Position numbers and translations under genes: made by a program. A DNA stretch of 64,000 nt. Source: Xanthomonas sp. NCPPB 1128. GTDB taxonomy: Bacteria; Pseudomonadota; Gammaproteobacteria; Xanthomonadales; Xanthomonadaceae. Location of the stretch: assembly GCF_001043115.1 (NCBI RefSeq), contig NZ_LFME01000032.1, positions 1-64,000 of the forward strand. The letters run 5' to 3'. This document shows positions 11,339 through 20,721 of the stretch, piece after piece; within the stretch, counting starts at the first letter, position 1; every line of letters begins with the position of its first letter. Under the pieces are notes generated by a model. It was not told the origin of the DNA, did no database searches, and worked only from the letters and a program-made list of their open reading frames with translations.

Positions 11339-11429
11339 CGCGACCGGCCGCCGCTGGCACGGACAGCTTGGCGAAAGCCAGCGGCGGCATGCTGTCGCGC
11401 CGGCCGTCGCGCCCTTTTGCCGTCTTCGC

Positions 11430-12539
11430 ATGCCTGTCATTGCCATGGTCTCGTCCATTGCCCACGCCTGGTCCACGCTGGTCGACCTGGTCGCCAGCCA
11501 CGCCGTGGCGCCGCTGCTGGCGGCGCTGCACCTGACCGGGCTCAGCGACGATCCGCACGACATCGCCGCCTCGCTGCTGGTGGCCGCGCTGCAGCTGTCC
11601 ATCATCGGCGTGCTGTTCCGGCCGCTGGAGAGCCTGTGGCCGGCCGAGCGCTGGGAACACCGGCGGCTGGCACGCATCGATTTCCACTACACCTGGCTGA
11701 TGTTGATCGGGGTGTTCCCGCTGTTCTCGTTCCTGATCCTGACCCCGGTGGTCAACGCATTGGGCGGCGCCGACCCCAACGCCGCGGCGGCGCCGGAGAC
11801 CGGCCTGCGCCATGCCTGGCCGTGGCTGGACCAGCATCCGCTGGCGCTGTTCGCGCTGTACTACCTGGCCTACGACTTCACCTACTACTGGATGCACCGG
11901 GTACAGCACTGGATGCCGTGGTGGTGGGCGATGCACAGCATGCACCACAGCCAGCGCCAGCTCAGCTGCTGGGCCAACGACCGCAGCAACTACCTGGACG
12001 GCATGCTGCAGTCGTTTGTGCTGGCCGGGGTGGGCATCGCCTTCGGCATCGAGGCCGACGAGTTCGCCTGGCTGATGCTGCTCGGCGAACTGGTGCAGAA
12101 CCTGTCGCACGCCAACACCCGTTTCGGCTTCGGCCCGGTGCTGAACAAGATCCTGGTCGATCCGCCGTTCCATCGCCTGCACCACATGCGCGTGGACCCG
12201 GAGCGGCCCGGTCTGCACAACTGCAACTTCGGCCAGGTGTTCGCGTTCTGGGACGTGCTGTTCGGCACCGCGCTGTACGGCGAGCCGGTGCGGCCGACTG
12301 GGGTGGGCGATCCGATGGTGGATCGCGACAACGAGCTCGGCTTGGTCGCGCTGCAGTGGGAAGGACTCAAGCGCTTCTGGGGCGCGGTGCGGCGGCGCTC
12401 AGGGTGGACGCCGGGCGAAGTCGCGTTCGGCGAGGACTATGTGCCGATTCCGGTGGATCACGCGGGGATGCCGGTGAGCGGTGGGGATTCGGGAGTGGGG
12501 ATGACCAGCCATTCGGCTGTGGAAGGCCGGGAGTCGTAG
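11430..12539 (+). CDS. Sterol desaturase / fatty acid hydroxylase family protein
   Basis: Membrane-bound di-iron oxygenase of the fatty acid hydroxylase superfamily, 369 residues. It has several membrane helices and the three histidine clusters HRVQH, HSMHHS and HRLHH that bind the iron pair. The substrate (fatty acid, sterol-like lipid or carotenoid) cannot be told. The ATG at 11430 is used; ATG 11445 is possible. The last ~20 residues (around GGDSGVGMTSH) are translated from a GGGATTC-type intergenic repeat at about 12479-12503, so the native C-terminus was probably shorter. It is followed by a tandem repeat block rather than another gene. Confidence 0.82.
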   Translation: MPVIAMVSSIAHAWSTLVDLVASHAVAPLLAALHLTGLSDDPHDIAASLLVAALQLSIIGVLFRPLESLWPAERWEHRRLARIDFHYTWLMLIGVFPLFSFLILTPVVNALGGADPNAAAAPETGLRHAWPWLDQHPLALFALYYLAYDFTYYWMHRVQHWMPWWWAMHSMHHSQRQLSCWANDRSNYLDGMLQSFVLAGVGIAFGIEADEFAWLMLLGELVQNLSHANTRFGFGPVLNKILVDPPFHRLHHMRVDPERPGLHNCNFGQVFAFWDVLFGTALYGEPVRPTGVGDPMVDRDNELGLVALQWEGLKRFWGAVRRRSGWTPGEVAFGEDYVPIPVDHAGMPVSGGDSGVGMTSHSAVEGRES

Positions 12540-12587
12540 GAGCGGTGGCGGTTGGCAATGCGGTTTTTGCCGGCCTCGCTGGCCGTC

Positions 12588-12918
12588 GTACCCTCACCCC
12601 AACCCCTCTCCCGGTGGGAGAGGGGCTAGCGCTTCTCCTTCTCCCTTCGGGACCATGGCCCCCTTTTCGGGGGAAGGTGCCCCGCAGGGGCGGATGAGGG
12701 TACGGGTCGCTCGTGTTCGATCTCAGCGAGACGCTTACGCGCCGTACCCTCACCCCAACCCCTCTCCCGGTGGGAGAGGGGCTAGCGCTTCTCCTTCTCC
12801 CTTCGGGAGAAGGTGCCCCGCAGGGGCGGATGAGGGTACGGGTCGCTCGTGTTCGATCTCAGCGGGTCGCTTCGCGCCGTACCCTCACCCCAACCCCTCT
12901 CCCGGGGGAGAGGGGCTT
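12588..12918. repeat. Tandem intergenic repeat, three copies (period about 135-156 bp)
   Basis: Copies begin at 12588, 12744 and 12879, each opening with GTACCCTCACCCCAACCCCT followed by a CTCTCCC/GGGAGAG hairpin. Copies 1 and 2 continue with a TTCTCCC/GGGAGAA hairpin, GCCCCGCAGGGGCGGATGAGGG, and the spacer TCGCTCGTGTTCGATCTCAG. Copy 1 carries about 21 extra bases (CCATGGCCCCCTTTTCGGG) inside the second hairpin. Copy 3 stops after the first hairpin. A single diverged element of the same family is at 39948-40075. The element fills the whole gap between a plus-strand and a minus-strand gene and encodes nothing convincing. Confidence 0.9.
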
Positions 12919-12925
12919 ACTGGGC

Positions 12926-13240
12926 TCACTGCTTCTTCAGGCACCCGCTCATGAAGGTCTTGCGCGCGTCGCCCTGCAGTTTCTGCGTGGCCGCCTGGGC
13001 GTTGCAGTCCTTCATCCGTTGCTGGGAGGCGTTGCCCGCCGCCGGGGCGGTGCCGCCGCTGAGGCAGGCCTTCTGCGCGCTCTTGTACTCCTCGCCCTTC
13101 TTGCCCTTGTTCTGGGCCGAACACTTGGCCATCAGGGTCTGTTGCGCGGTCTGCGGCTTGGCCGCGGCGGTGGCCAGCAGCGGGGCGGCGGCGAAGCTCA
13201 GCAACAGGCAGGTGACGGCGAGACGGGCGGAACGGGTCAT
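12926..13240 (-). CDS. psiF: PsiF repeat family protein
   Basis: Small exported protein of 104 residues. It has a clear signal peptide (TRSARLAVTCLLLSFAAAPLL, cleavage near ATAAA). Two PsiF-type repeats follow, each with a paired cysteine pattern: KCSAQNKGKKGEEYKSAQKAC and DCNAQAATQKLQ..FMSGC. E. coli PsiF is induced by phosphate starvation; its biochemical role is unknown. No Pho box is apparent. It follows the siderophore operon in the same direction, 56 bases after the decarboxylase gene, so read-through is possible. Confidence 0.85.
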   Translation of the reverse strand: MTRSARLAVTCLLLSFAAAPLLATAAAKPQTAQQTLMAKCSAQNKGKKGEEYKSAQKACLSGGTAPAAGNASQQRMKDCNAQAATQKLQGDARKTFMSGCLKKQ

Positions 13241-13296
13241 GGCGGCGGCTCCGGTGGGATAGTGGCCGGCAGCGTAGGCCGCCGCCGGTGGCCGGA

Positions 13297-14550
13297 TCAT
13301 GACGCGGTGCTGGCGGGCTCGGCAATGCGGCGCTGCGGCATGGCATCGGTGGCCTGCGCCGGGCCGTCGAGGAACAGCATCTGCGGCGGCGGGTGCATCA
13401 GGAACTGCTGGTGCGAGATGTTCCAGGCGTAGGCGCCGGCCAGCGAGAACGCCAGGCAGTCGCCCGGCGCCAGCGCGGTCACCGGCTGGTCGCGGGCCAG
13501 CACGTCCTTGGGCGTGCACAGCTGTCCGACCAGGGTCACCCGCGCATCGCGCAGCACCGGCGGCTGCGTGCCGCGCAGGACCAGGAACGGATGATCGTGG
13601 CCCTGCGCGGCAGGCGTGCGGAAATGATGGGTGCCGCCGCGGCCGATGGCGAACTGCGCGCCATGGCTGCGTTTGATGTCGAGCACTTCCATGAGATACC
13701 AGCCGCAGGCGGCGCTGACGTAGCGGCCAGGTTCCAGGCGCAGGCGCAGGCCTTCGCCGTGCGTGCGCAGCAGCGCCGGCAGGCCGGCGCAGAACGCGGC
13801 CCAGTCGAACGAGGCCGCCGGATCGGCGTAGTCCACGCCGAAGCCGCCGCCGGCGTTCACCGTCAGCGGTCCCAGTGCATACGCCTGGCGCCAGCCCTGC
13901 ACGGTCTGCAGGTAGTGCGCGATCAGGCGCAGCTGCAGCTGCGCATCGCGCTGGTGCGACAGCAGGTGGAAATGGAAGCCGTCCAGGCGCAGCCCGGTCG
14001 CGCCGCGCAGCACCTGCATGGCCGCGTCGAGGTCGTCCACGTCCAGGCCGAACGGCGAGGGTCGCCCGCCCATCACCAGGCGCGTGTCCTGCATGCCCGG
14101 CACCACGATGTTCAGGCGCAGGAACACCGACAGCGGCCGTGTGTGCGACGCGGCGATACGGGCCAGCCGTTGCAGCTCGCCCAGGCTTTCCACATGCACG
14201 CTGCAGTCGGGCAGGCTGGCGGCCAGTTGCAGTTCGGCATCGAGCTTGCCGGGGCCGCCGAACAGCAGCCGGCGGCCGGGTTGATGCGTGTGCAGCCACT
14301 CCAGTTCGCCGCCGGAGGCCGCCTCGAAGCCGTCCACCCACGGCGCCAGCGTGCGCAGCACCGGCGGCTCGGCGTTGGCCTTGGCCGCATAGAACAGGTC
14401 GCACCCGGCCGGCAGCTGCGCGCGCAGCATCGCCGCGTGCGCCTGCAGTGCCGCCAGGTCGTAGACGTAGGCGCAGACCGGACCGTCGGCCTGCGCGCGC
14501 AACTGCGCCAGTGCCGCGTGCAGCGGCGCGGGGTCGATGCGCAGGCTCAT
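13297..14550 (-). CDS. xssE: PLP-dependent decarboxylase of siderophore synthesis (PvsE/XssE-like)
   Basis: A 417-residue member of the diaminopimelate/ornithine decarboxylase fold (alanine-racemase-like barrel plus beta domain). The PLP lysine is Lys57 in FYAAKAN. HFHLLSH and NAGGGFGVDY form the phosphate-binding side, and the active-site cysteine motif is LCTPKDV. In vibrioferrin synthesis the homologue PvsE decarboxylates the serine-derived unit to ethanolamine, and the same role is inferred here. It overlaps the upstream NIS synthetase gene by 4 bases (stop within ATGA), as the last gene of the siderophore operon. Confidence 0.85.
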   Translation of the reverse strand: MSLRIDPAPLHAALAQLRAQADGPVCAYVYDLAALQAHAAMLRAQLPAGCDLFYAAKANAEPPVLRTLAPWVDGFEAASGGELEWLHTHQPGRRLLFGGPGKLDAELQLAASLPDCSVHVESLGELQRLARIAASHTRPLSVFLRLNIVVPGMQDTRLVMGGRPSPFGLDVDDLDAAMQVLRGATGLRLDGFHFHLLSHQRDAQLQLRLIAHYLQTVQGWRQAYALGPLTVNAGGGFGVDYADPAASFDWAAFCAGLPALLRTHGEGLRLRLEPGRYVSAACGWYLMEVLDIKRSHGAQFAIGRGGTHHFRTPAAQGHDHPFLVLRGTQPPVLRDARVTLVGQLCTPKDVLARDQPVTALAPGDCLAFSLAGAYAWNISHQQFLMHPPPQMLFLDGPAQATDAMPQRRIAEPASTAS

Positions 14551-16304
14551 GCCGCCGCCTGCCGCAGCGCGGCGCTGCCGATCGGATTGGGCAGGAAGCT
14601 GTAGTCGGCATGGCGGTCGGCGCGCTGCAGCAGACGCAGGCGCAGATTGTTCTTGGCCGGCAGCGGCGCGCCGTCGAGCAGGGCCTGCAGCGCCGGCTGC
14701 GCGCCATGGCGTTGCTGCCAGCGGCGGGCGATGTCGCCGACGATCTGCCACAGCTGGCGTTCGCGGCGGTCGTGGCCGTCGGCGAGGTGGAAGATCGCTT
14801 CGGCCAGGTTGTTGACCAGCGCGCAGTAGGCGATGCGGTTCCAGCCGCGTTCGGCGCTGTAGTACAGCGACTGTCGCGCGGTCTCGGACATGCCGGGCAG
14901 GCGTGCGGCCGGCCAGCGCGACGGCAGCAGCTTGGTGCCTTCCAGGTCGCGGATCCACACCTGCGTCGGCAGGCCGTCCTCGCAGCCGATCACGGTGTTC
15001 TGCAGGTGCGGCTCCAGCACGATGCCGTAGCCGAACCAGGCGCTCCACACCCCGTCCAGCAGCAACTGCGCGTAGGCGCGGAACCAGGCCGTCGTGGCCG
15101 CCTCCAGGCTGCTGCCGCTGCGCCGCGCCAGCGTTTGCAGCGCGGCGGCGCAAGCCGGCTGGCCGTGCGCATCGTTGGTGAACAGCGCACCGGCCACCTG
15201 CGGGCGATAGCGCGCGCGCTGTGCGGCCGGGATCGCCTGCCGATACAGCACGCCGAAGCTCTCGCCCAACTCGCGGCAGGCCTGCGCATCGGCGTCCAGC
15301 GCGGAGAAGTCCAGGTCGGTGGCGGCCGGCTCCAGCAGCACGTGGAAGCCCGGCACGCGCTGCGCCAGCGCCTGCCAGTCCGGCGCCAACAGGCGGGTCA
15401 GCGCCACCGCGCTTTCCAGCTCGTACCAGGCGTTCTTGCGCACGCAGTTGGTCAGGCGCACGTGTACCGACAGCTTGAGGAAATGATCGAGATCGGCGTG
15501 ATACAGCGTGCGCACCGACGAGGTCGGACGCAGCGCCAGGCCGCGTTCGCCCAGCGGTTCGATCCAGCCACGCGCCTGCGCCTGGCGCAGCAGCGGATGC
15601 GCCAGCACACGCTCGGCCTCCCACGGATGGCAGGGGTACAGGTCGGCGCCGCCGCCGGCCTGCGCCAGCGCGGCGCGCACGTCATGGCCCTGCGCGCGGT
15701 ACAGGCGCGGGTCGATGCGGAACCAGAACAGCGGGAAGGCGCTGCGCGCTTCCGGCGCGCACGCCAGCACCTGTTCCAGCGGCACGCCTTCGCGGCTCTT
15801 GGGCGTGGGATGGAAGGCGTGACCCCACAGCATCGATTGCTCGGCATCGATCAGCGCTTCGCCGGTGGGCTGGGCGACGTCGGCCTGGCGCAGCAACTGC
15901 ACGGTGATGGCGACGCTGTTGGCGCTCTGCGCCAGCAGTTCCAGGTTGGGCGCCTGCTCGCCTTCGCCGAGTTCCTGCAGCAGCAGGCGCACCAGCGCCT
16001 CTGCGTCCAGGCAGTGCCAGGGACGGCCGTCGGCCTTGAGATAGGGCGCCGAGGCGAAGCGGCAGCGGCCCAGACGGTCGGCATGCGCCAGGCGCACGCA
16101 CAGCGTCGCGCCCGAGGGCAACTGCAGGCGTAGCCAGCGTTCGCCGGCGGCGGCCACGCCGGGCCGGTCGAGGCCGCGGTAGTCGAAATCGGCTTGGCCG
16201 CGACCGAGCGCGACTTCGCGCAGGTAGCAGTTGAGCCAGCAGGTGATCGCCTGCGCTTGCGCCAGGCTGTCGTACCACGGGTCATGCATCGGCAAGGGGG
16301 ACAT
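14547..16304 (-). CDS. xssD: NIS siderophore synthetase, IucA/IucC family (PvsD/XssD-like)
   Basis: ATP-dependent NRPS-independent siderophore synthetase of 585 residues that joins a citrate-type carboxylate to an alcohol or amine. Typical family landmarks are GHAFHPTPKSREG, the ATP-site region PTSSVRTLYH with LKLSVHVRLTNCVRKN, and the late GYGIVLEPHLQNTV and FTNDA/NNLAE blocks. The ATG at 16304 is supported by GGAGAA about 9 bases upstream. It overlaps the exporter gene by 23 bases. By position it corresponds to PvsD, which forms the citryl-serine unit in vibrioferrin synthesis; that assignment rests on synteny. Confidence 0.87.
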   Translation of the reverse strand: MSPLPMHDPWYDSLAQAQAITCWLNCYLREVALGRGQADFDYRGLDRPGVAAAGERWLRLQLPSGATLCVRLAHADRLGRCRFASAPYLKADGRPWHCLDAEALVRLLLQELGEGEQAPNLELLAQSANSVAITVQLLRQADVAQPTGEALIDAEQSMLWGHAFHPTPKSREGVPLEQVLACAPEARSAFPLFWFRIDPRLYRAQGHDVRAALAQAGGGADLYPCHPWEAERVLAHPLLRQAQARGWIEPLGERGLALRPTSSVRTLYHADLDHFLKLSVHVRLTNCVRKNAWYELESAVALTRLLAPDWQALAQRVPGFHVLLEPAATDLDFSALDADAQACRELGESFGVLYRQAIPAAQRARYRPQVAGALFTNDAHGQPACAAALQTLARRSGSSLEAATTAWFRAYAQLLLDGVWSAWFGYGIVLEPHLQNTVIGCEDGLPTQVWIRDLEGTKLLPSRWPAARLPGMSETARQSLYYSAERGWNRIAYCALVNNLAEAIFHLADGHDRRERQLWQIVGDIARRWQQRHGAQPALQALLDGAPLPAKNNLRLRLLQRADRHADYSFLPNPIGSAALRQAAA

Positions 16305-17454
16305 GGACGGTTCTCCGAACGGACGTGAGCATCAGGGCCGGCAGCAGCGCCAGCAGGGCGGCCGCGGCGGCGGCGAGGAACGGCACGGCCAGGCCATGGC
16401 CTTGCACCAGGGCGCCGGCGAGGGCGCCGCCGGCGACGCCGGCGTACTTGCCGGCGGCATCGAAGCGGCCGAACAGCTGGCCCGCGCCGCGCCCGCCGGC
16501 AACCTCGGCCAGGCTGCGGTTGAGGCCGCGCAGCGCCATCCACATGCCCAGGCCGAACAGCAGCCGCGCGGCGATCAACCAGCCGGGCGCCGGCGGCGCC
16601 ATCTGCAGCAGGCAGGCCAGTGCGAACAGCGCGAGCCCTGCCGGCAGCGGCGACACGCGGTGGTCGCGACCGCGCCAGCACGGCATCAGCACCAGGTAGA
16701 CCAGGTGCGGCAGGCTGTACAGCAGGCCGGCGACCGCGCTGCTGTCGATGCCGTGTGCCTGCGCATATGGCAGGAAGTAGGGAAAGGTCACCACCATCGC
16801 GAAACAGAACAGGAACTGCGTGGTCCACAGCGCCCAGCGCTGGCGTCGCTGCGCCGCATCCGCGTGCGGCATGGCGGACGTGGACGTGGCTGTCGCCGAC
16901 GCGCGCGGCGGATCGGCCGGCAACCGCCAGCTCAGCGCGAAGGCGAGCAGCGGCAGCAGCGCCAGATAGCGGTACAGCGACTGCGCCGGCCCCAGCGCGG
17001 TGGCCAGGCCGAGCAGCGCCGGCGCGGTGACCATCGCCAGCCGCGCGGAGAACTGGGTCCAGTCCAGCGCCCGTGCCAGCGAGCCACTCTGCGCCTGGCT
17101 GCTGAGATAGGCGTTGGTCGCGGCCAGCGAGCCGCCGCAGGCGCCCTGCACGACCAGGCCGGCGACCAGCCAGCCCAGGTTCGGGGCGAAACCGGCCATC
17201 AGGAACCCAAGCGCCAGGCCGAGTTGCGCGCGCAGCAGCGAGCGCTTGCGCCCGTAGCGGTCGGCCAGCCGGCCCCAGGCGCTGGCGGTGAGCGCGGTGC
17301 ACAGGGTCGGCAGCACGTAGAGCACGCCGCTCCAGCCGATCGCCGCGCCCGGCGCGAGCTGCTGCAGCACCTGCGGCAGGAACAGCGGCATGCCCAGCGC
17401 GGTGAAGGCGGCCAGGTAATGCGCGGCCAGCACCGGGCCGAGGAGGCGCTTCAT
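16282..17454 (-). CDS. xssC: MFS siderophore exporter (PvsC/XssC-like)
   Basis: Inner-membrane major facilitator of 390 residues with about 12 hydrophobic segments. The MFS loop 2-3 signature GRLADRYGRKRSLL is present. A central loop of about 25 residues (DPPRASATATSTSAMPHAD) separates the two halves. It lies between the two NIS synthetase genes, as pvsC does in vibrioferrin operons, and is therefore inferred to export the finished siderophore to the periplasm. Its start overlaps the previous stop by 4 bases (ATGA at 17454-17451) and its end runs 23 bases into the next gene. Confidence 0.86.
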   Translation of the reverse strand: MKRLLGPVLAAHYLAAFTALGMPLFLPQVLQQLAPGAAIGWSGVLYVLPTLCTALTASAWGRLADRYGRKRSLLRAQLGLALGFLMAGFAPNLGWLVAGLVVQGACGGSLAATNAYLSSQAQSGSLARALDWTQFSARLAMVTAPALLGLATALGPAQSLYRYLALLPLLAFALSWRLPADPPRASATATSTSAMPHADAAQRRQRWALWTTQFLFCFAMVVTFPYFLPYAQAHGIDSSAVAGLLYSLPHLVYLVLMPCWRGRDHRVSPLPAGLALFALACLLQMAPPAPGWLIAARLLFGLGMWMALRGLNRSLAEVAGGRGAGQLFGRFDAAGKYAGVAGGALAGALVQGHGLAVPFLAAAAAALLALLPALMLTSVRRTVHVPLADA

Positions 17455-19247
17455 CGCGCGGCCCCGGCCGCGGCCAAGCGCGCCGCCAGCGCATCCTCGC
17501 GCAGCAGGTTGGGCGCGCTGTCGCCGTAGAACTTGTTGATGTCCGCCGCGCCGGTGATCTGCTTGCCGAGCAGGCTGCCGGCGCTGAGCAGGTACTTCAC
17601 CGGGAGCGCGGGGGCGTCCAGCAGCGCCTGTGCCGGCGCGGTGTCGATGCCTTCTGCACGCAGCGCGCGCAGGGTGCCGTGCAGGCGCGCGCGCAGCAGT
17701 GCGTACAGCGGTGCGCGCAGCCCCGACTGCCATTCCGCCAGCCCTTCCAGCACCGCCTGCAGGTCCAGTTGCAGGATGATGGTGCAGAACATCCGTGCCA
17801 GCGCGGCATCGTCCTGCACCGCGATGCGTGCATCGCGCGGCGCGCCCAACGCGGCCAGCGCCGGCCGTTGCGCGTGCAGCCGCGACAGCAGCACGCGTGC
17901 CGCGTCGTTGTCCTTGAGCAGCAGCCGCGGCGCGCGGCCGGCGGCGTAGATCAGCACGCTGTTCTGCTGGTTGGCCTCCAGCGCGATGCCGTAGTGCAGC
18001 CACAGCCGCAGGTGCACCTCGCACATCAGCGCCAGGTAGCCGTCCCACCAAGCGGTGAGGTCGCCGCCATGGAAACGTTCGGCCAGGTGCACGGCCAGCG
18101 GCCGGCCATCGGGCAGCGTCGCGCACAGGCCGGCCACCGGCACCAGGGTCGCGTCCGGCAGCGCGGGATAGCGGCGCAGCAGGTAGGAGAGGTGCCGTGC
18201 CTCGCCGACATGGCCGGCATGCGCTTCGTCCACGTGCAGGTAGCGTTCGCCCAGCGCCGGATCGTGCGCGGCGAGGTCGCACAGCACGCGCTCGAACCAG
18301 TGCCCGTCGTACAGCGTGGACGGCTTGATCAGGCGCAGGTTGAGCGCGCCGAGGGTGCGCATCGGCACCGGCAGCTTCAGATGATGATCGGGAAACGCCA
18401 GCGGGATCACCGTGCGCAGCGACAGCGAGGGGCGCACCTGCAGCCACGGCTGCGGTGCGGCGATGGCGCCCTCCGGCAGGGCGAAGCCGTCCTCGCCCAG
18501 CCGCGCGAAGATCAGCGGGTGCAACGGCCAGGCGACGTGGTCGGCGTCCAGCGCCGGGTCCAGGCCGAGCATGCTCGGGCGCGGCCAGAACGCCGGCGGC
18601 GGCGTGGTCTGGGTGACCTGCGCGGCCGGCAGCGCCAGCCAGCGCAGCGCGAAGCTGGGGCCGAACTCCGGCGCATAGCGCGGCAGGTCGGCATCGTCCA
18701 GACCGAGCTTGGCGCGCGCGCTGGGATAGAACGGATGGTCGCGGTGGCTTGCCAACTGTTCGCAGCGGTAGGCACGTTCGTGCGCGTCGGCGGCGTCCAG
18801 CGCGGTTGCCAGCAGCGGCCGTTGCTGTGCGTAGGCCTGCCGCGCCAGCGCGCGCTGGCGCACCGCGCAGTCGGCTTCCTCGACATAGGCGCGATGCAAC
18901 GCCTGGGTCTCCGCGTCGAGTCCGGCGCCCAGCCGCGCCAGCCACTGCGCCGCACCGGATTCGTAGGCGCTGCGCTGCGCGGTATACAGGACCCAGCCGT
19001 CGCTGCAGGCGCTCACGGTCTGCAGGTAACCGGCGCGGCGCAGCGGCAGCCACAGTTCGCCATCGGGCAGATGCGCGATGCGCCACCATATGGCGTCCGC
19101 GGGCAGCGGCGCCTGCGCCCAGGCGGCGAGTACTGCCGGCGGCGGCGTGGCGGCGGCGCCGCGGCTGACGATGCCGCGCAGGTCTTCGCGCAGGCAGGCG
19201 TCGATCACGCGCAGGTCGATGTAACGGCGGTCGGCGTGCTGGCTCAT
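17451..19247 (-). CDS. xssB: NIS siderophore synthetase, IucA/IucC family (PvsB/XssB-like)
   Basis: Second IucA/IucC-type synthetase, 598 residues. It carries the conserved HPFYPSARAKLGL motif, LPVPMRTLGALNLRLIKPST in the nucleotide-binding region, HYGIALEANQQNSVL, and the C-terminal LPVKYLLSAGSLLGKQITG block. In vibrioferrin synthesis PvsB performs the last condensation, joining the citrate arm to the ligated second arm. That role is inferred from gene order. Coupled by ATGA overlaps at both ends (19247/19244 and 17454/17451). Confidence 0.88.
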   Translation of the reverse strand: MSQHADRRYIDLRVIDACLREDLRGIVSRGAAATPPPAVLAAWAQAPLPADAIWWRIAHLPDGELWLPLRRAGYLQTVSACSDGWVLYTAQRSAYESGAAQWLARLGAGLDAETQALHRAYVEEADCAVRQRALARQAYAQQRPLLATALDAADAHERAYRCEQLASHRDHPFYPSARAKLGLDDADLPRYAPEFGPSFALRWLALPAAQVTQTTPPPAFWPRPSMLGLDPALDADHVAWPLHPLIFARLGEDGFALPEGAIAAPQPWLQVRPSLSLRTVIPLAFPDHHLKLPVPMRTLGALNLRLIKPSTLYDGHWFERVLCDLAAHDPALGERYLHVDEAHAGHVGEARHLSYLLRRYPALPDATLVPVAGLCATLPDGRPLAVHLAERFHGGDLTAWWDGYLALMCEVHLRLWLHYGIALEANQQNSVLIYAAGRAPRLLLKDNDAARVLLSRLHAQRPALAALGAPRDARIAVQDDAALARMFCTIILQLDLQAVLEGLAEWQSGLRAPLYALLRARLHGTLRALRAEGIDTAPAQALLDAPALPVKYLLSAGSLLGKQITGAADINKFYGDSAPNLLREDALAARLAAAGAAR

Positions 19248-20470
19248 GCCGCCACCCCGGTGGTGGCGTCGATGCGCCAGTGCAGCGACGCCTCGGTGCT
19301 GGCCAGCGCCTGCTGCAGGTCCGCCTCGGTGTCGGCGAGCACGTCCAGCACGCCCAGGTAATCCTTGTTGGAATGGCTCAGGCGGATCGCGTCGCCGGGT
19401 TGCCGCAGGCGCCGGTAGCGCGCCTCCCAGTGCGCGTCGCTGCTGGCGTGGTCGGCGCTGGCCACCGCCAGCGTGCCGTCGTGCTCGGCGACGTAGTAGC
19501 GCACCAGGGCCTGCCCGCGGCGCGCCTGCAGCGTGGGCAGCGGCCGGCCCAGGTGCAGGCCGAGCACGCTGTCGAACCAGTGCCCGCCGAACAGGCGATC
19601 GAGCAGGAACTCGCGGCCGTCGCCGATGCTGCGGTAGTTGATCTCCACCAGCACCGGGCCGTCGGCGGTGAGGATGAACTCGCTGTGGCACACGCCGAAG
19701 CCGATGCCGAACGCCTGCAGCTGCGCCAATGCCTGCTGCAGCACCGGCGTATCGGTCGCGCCGCGCCAGCGCGCCTCGCATTCGACGAAATGTGGCGGCG
19801 CCGACAGTTGCACGTCGAAGCCGCCGATCGGCTGCAGGCTGCGCCCGTCGCCGAGCGTTTCCAGGGTGAACAGCGGACCCTCCAGCACGCTTTCCAGCAG
19901 CACGCTGCGCTGCGGGTGGCGCTGCCAGAAATCATCGAGGTAGGCCTGCAGCGCCGCCGCGTCGGCGCAGTGGCGCACGTCCAGGCTGGCCACGCCTTCG
20001 CGCGGCTTCGCGATCAGTGGCCAGGGTGCCTGCGCCGGCGGCTGTGCGCCCGGCGCCAGGCTGCAGAACCACGGCGCCGGTAGGCCGAGCGCGCGCAGGC
20101 GCTGGCGCATCGCCGCCTTGTTCTTGGCCGCGTAGCAGACCTGCCAGTCCTTGCCTGGCACGCCGAGCGCGGTGGCGACCACGGCGGCGCTGGTCTGCAG
20201 GTGATCGCTGTTGCTGAACACCGCGCGTGGCGGCTGCGGCAGGCTGCCGAGCAGGTCGAGCACGCCCAGCGGATTGAACACGTCGCACTCCAGCACCTGC
20301 ACCGGCGCGGCCGGCGGATGGCGGCGGAAGTGGTCGAGGTGGGCGTGGCGGTGGTCGGTCAGCAGCAACACCGGCACGCCTATGCGCTGCGCGGCGGGAA
20401 GGAAGCCATCGGTCACCGCCGGGTGGCAGACGTGGCTGAGGATCAGCAGGGGAGCGTCGTGCGAGGTCAT
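19244..20470 (-). CDS. xssA: ATP-grasp ligase of siderophore synthesis (PvsA/XssA-like)
   Basis: A 408-residue carboxylate-amine ligase of the ATP-grasp fold. The N-terminal pre-ATP domain is followed by CYAAKNKAAMRQRLRALGLPAPWF, a lysine strand WPLIAKPREGVASLDV, and the metal-binding end FILTADGPVLVEINYRSIGDG with Glu and Asn ligands. Its homologue PvsA is thought to amide-link alanine and 2-oxoglutarate in vibrioferrin. The ATG at 20470 begins MTSHDAPLLIL. It lies 251 bases downstream of the receptor gene, a GC-rich gap without visible promoter or Fur site, so it is probably read from the common upstream promoter. Confidence 0.83.
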   Translation of the reverse strand: MTSHDAPLLILSHVCHPAVTDGFLPAAQRIGVPVLLLTDHRHAHLDHFRRHPPAAPVQVLECDVFNPLGVLDLLGSLPQPPRAVFSNSDHLQTSAAVVATALGVPGKDWQVCYAAKNKAAMRQRLRALGLPAPWFCSLAPGAQPPAQAPWPLIAKPREGVASLDVRHCADAAALQAYLDDFWQRHPQRSVLLESVLEGPLFTLETLGDGRSLQPIGGFDVQLSAPPHFVECEARWRGATDTPVLQQALAQLQAFGIGFGVCHSEFILTADGPVLVEINYRSIGDGREFLLDRLFGGHWFDSVLGLHLGRPLPTLQARRGQALVRYYVAEHDGTLAVASADHASSDAHWEARYRRLRQPGDAIRLSHSNKDYLGVLDVLADTEADLQQALASTEASLHWRIDATTGVAA

Positions 20471-20721
20471 GTGCGGGTCTCGTCGGGCGCAGGCGCACGC
20501 ACGCCGCCGGCGCGGCCGCGCGGCGGCGGACACGGGACGCATGCGCCGCGGCTGCGGCAGGGTCGCGTGGTTGCCTGGCGCATCGCATCGGGCGCGCGCT
20601 GGGTGGGGGAAAGGACGCGGCTGCGTCCGTTGCACTGGCCCGCGTCTCCCGCGGGCGGCGGCGCGCCGTCAGGGCGCGCGGTGGTGCGGCGACCGGCGTC
20701 GTCGTCCGACGCCGGCGTGGA

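Noticed and set aside
20471-20721. Possible separate promoter and Fur box between receptor and ATP-grasp genes
   Set aside because: The 251-base gap is uniformly GC-rich, with no AT-rich core, no -10 and no match to the Fur consensus.
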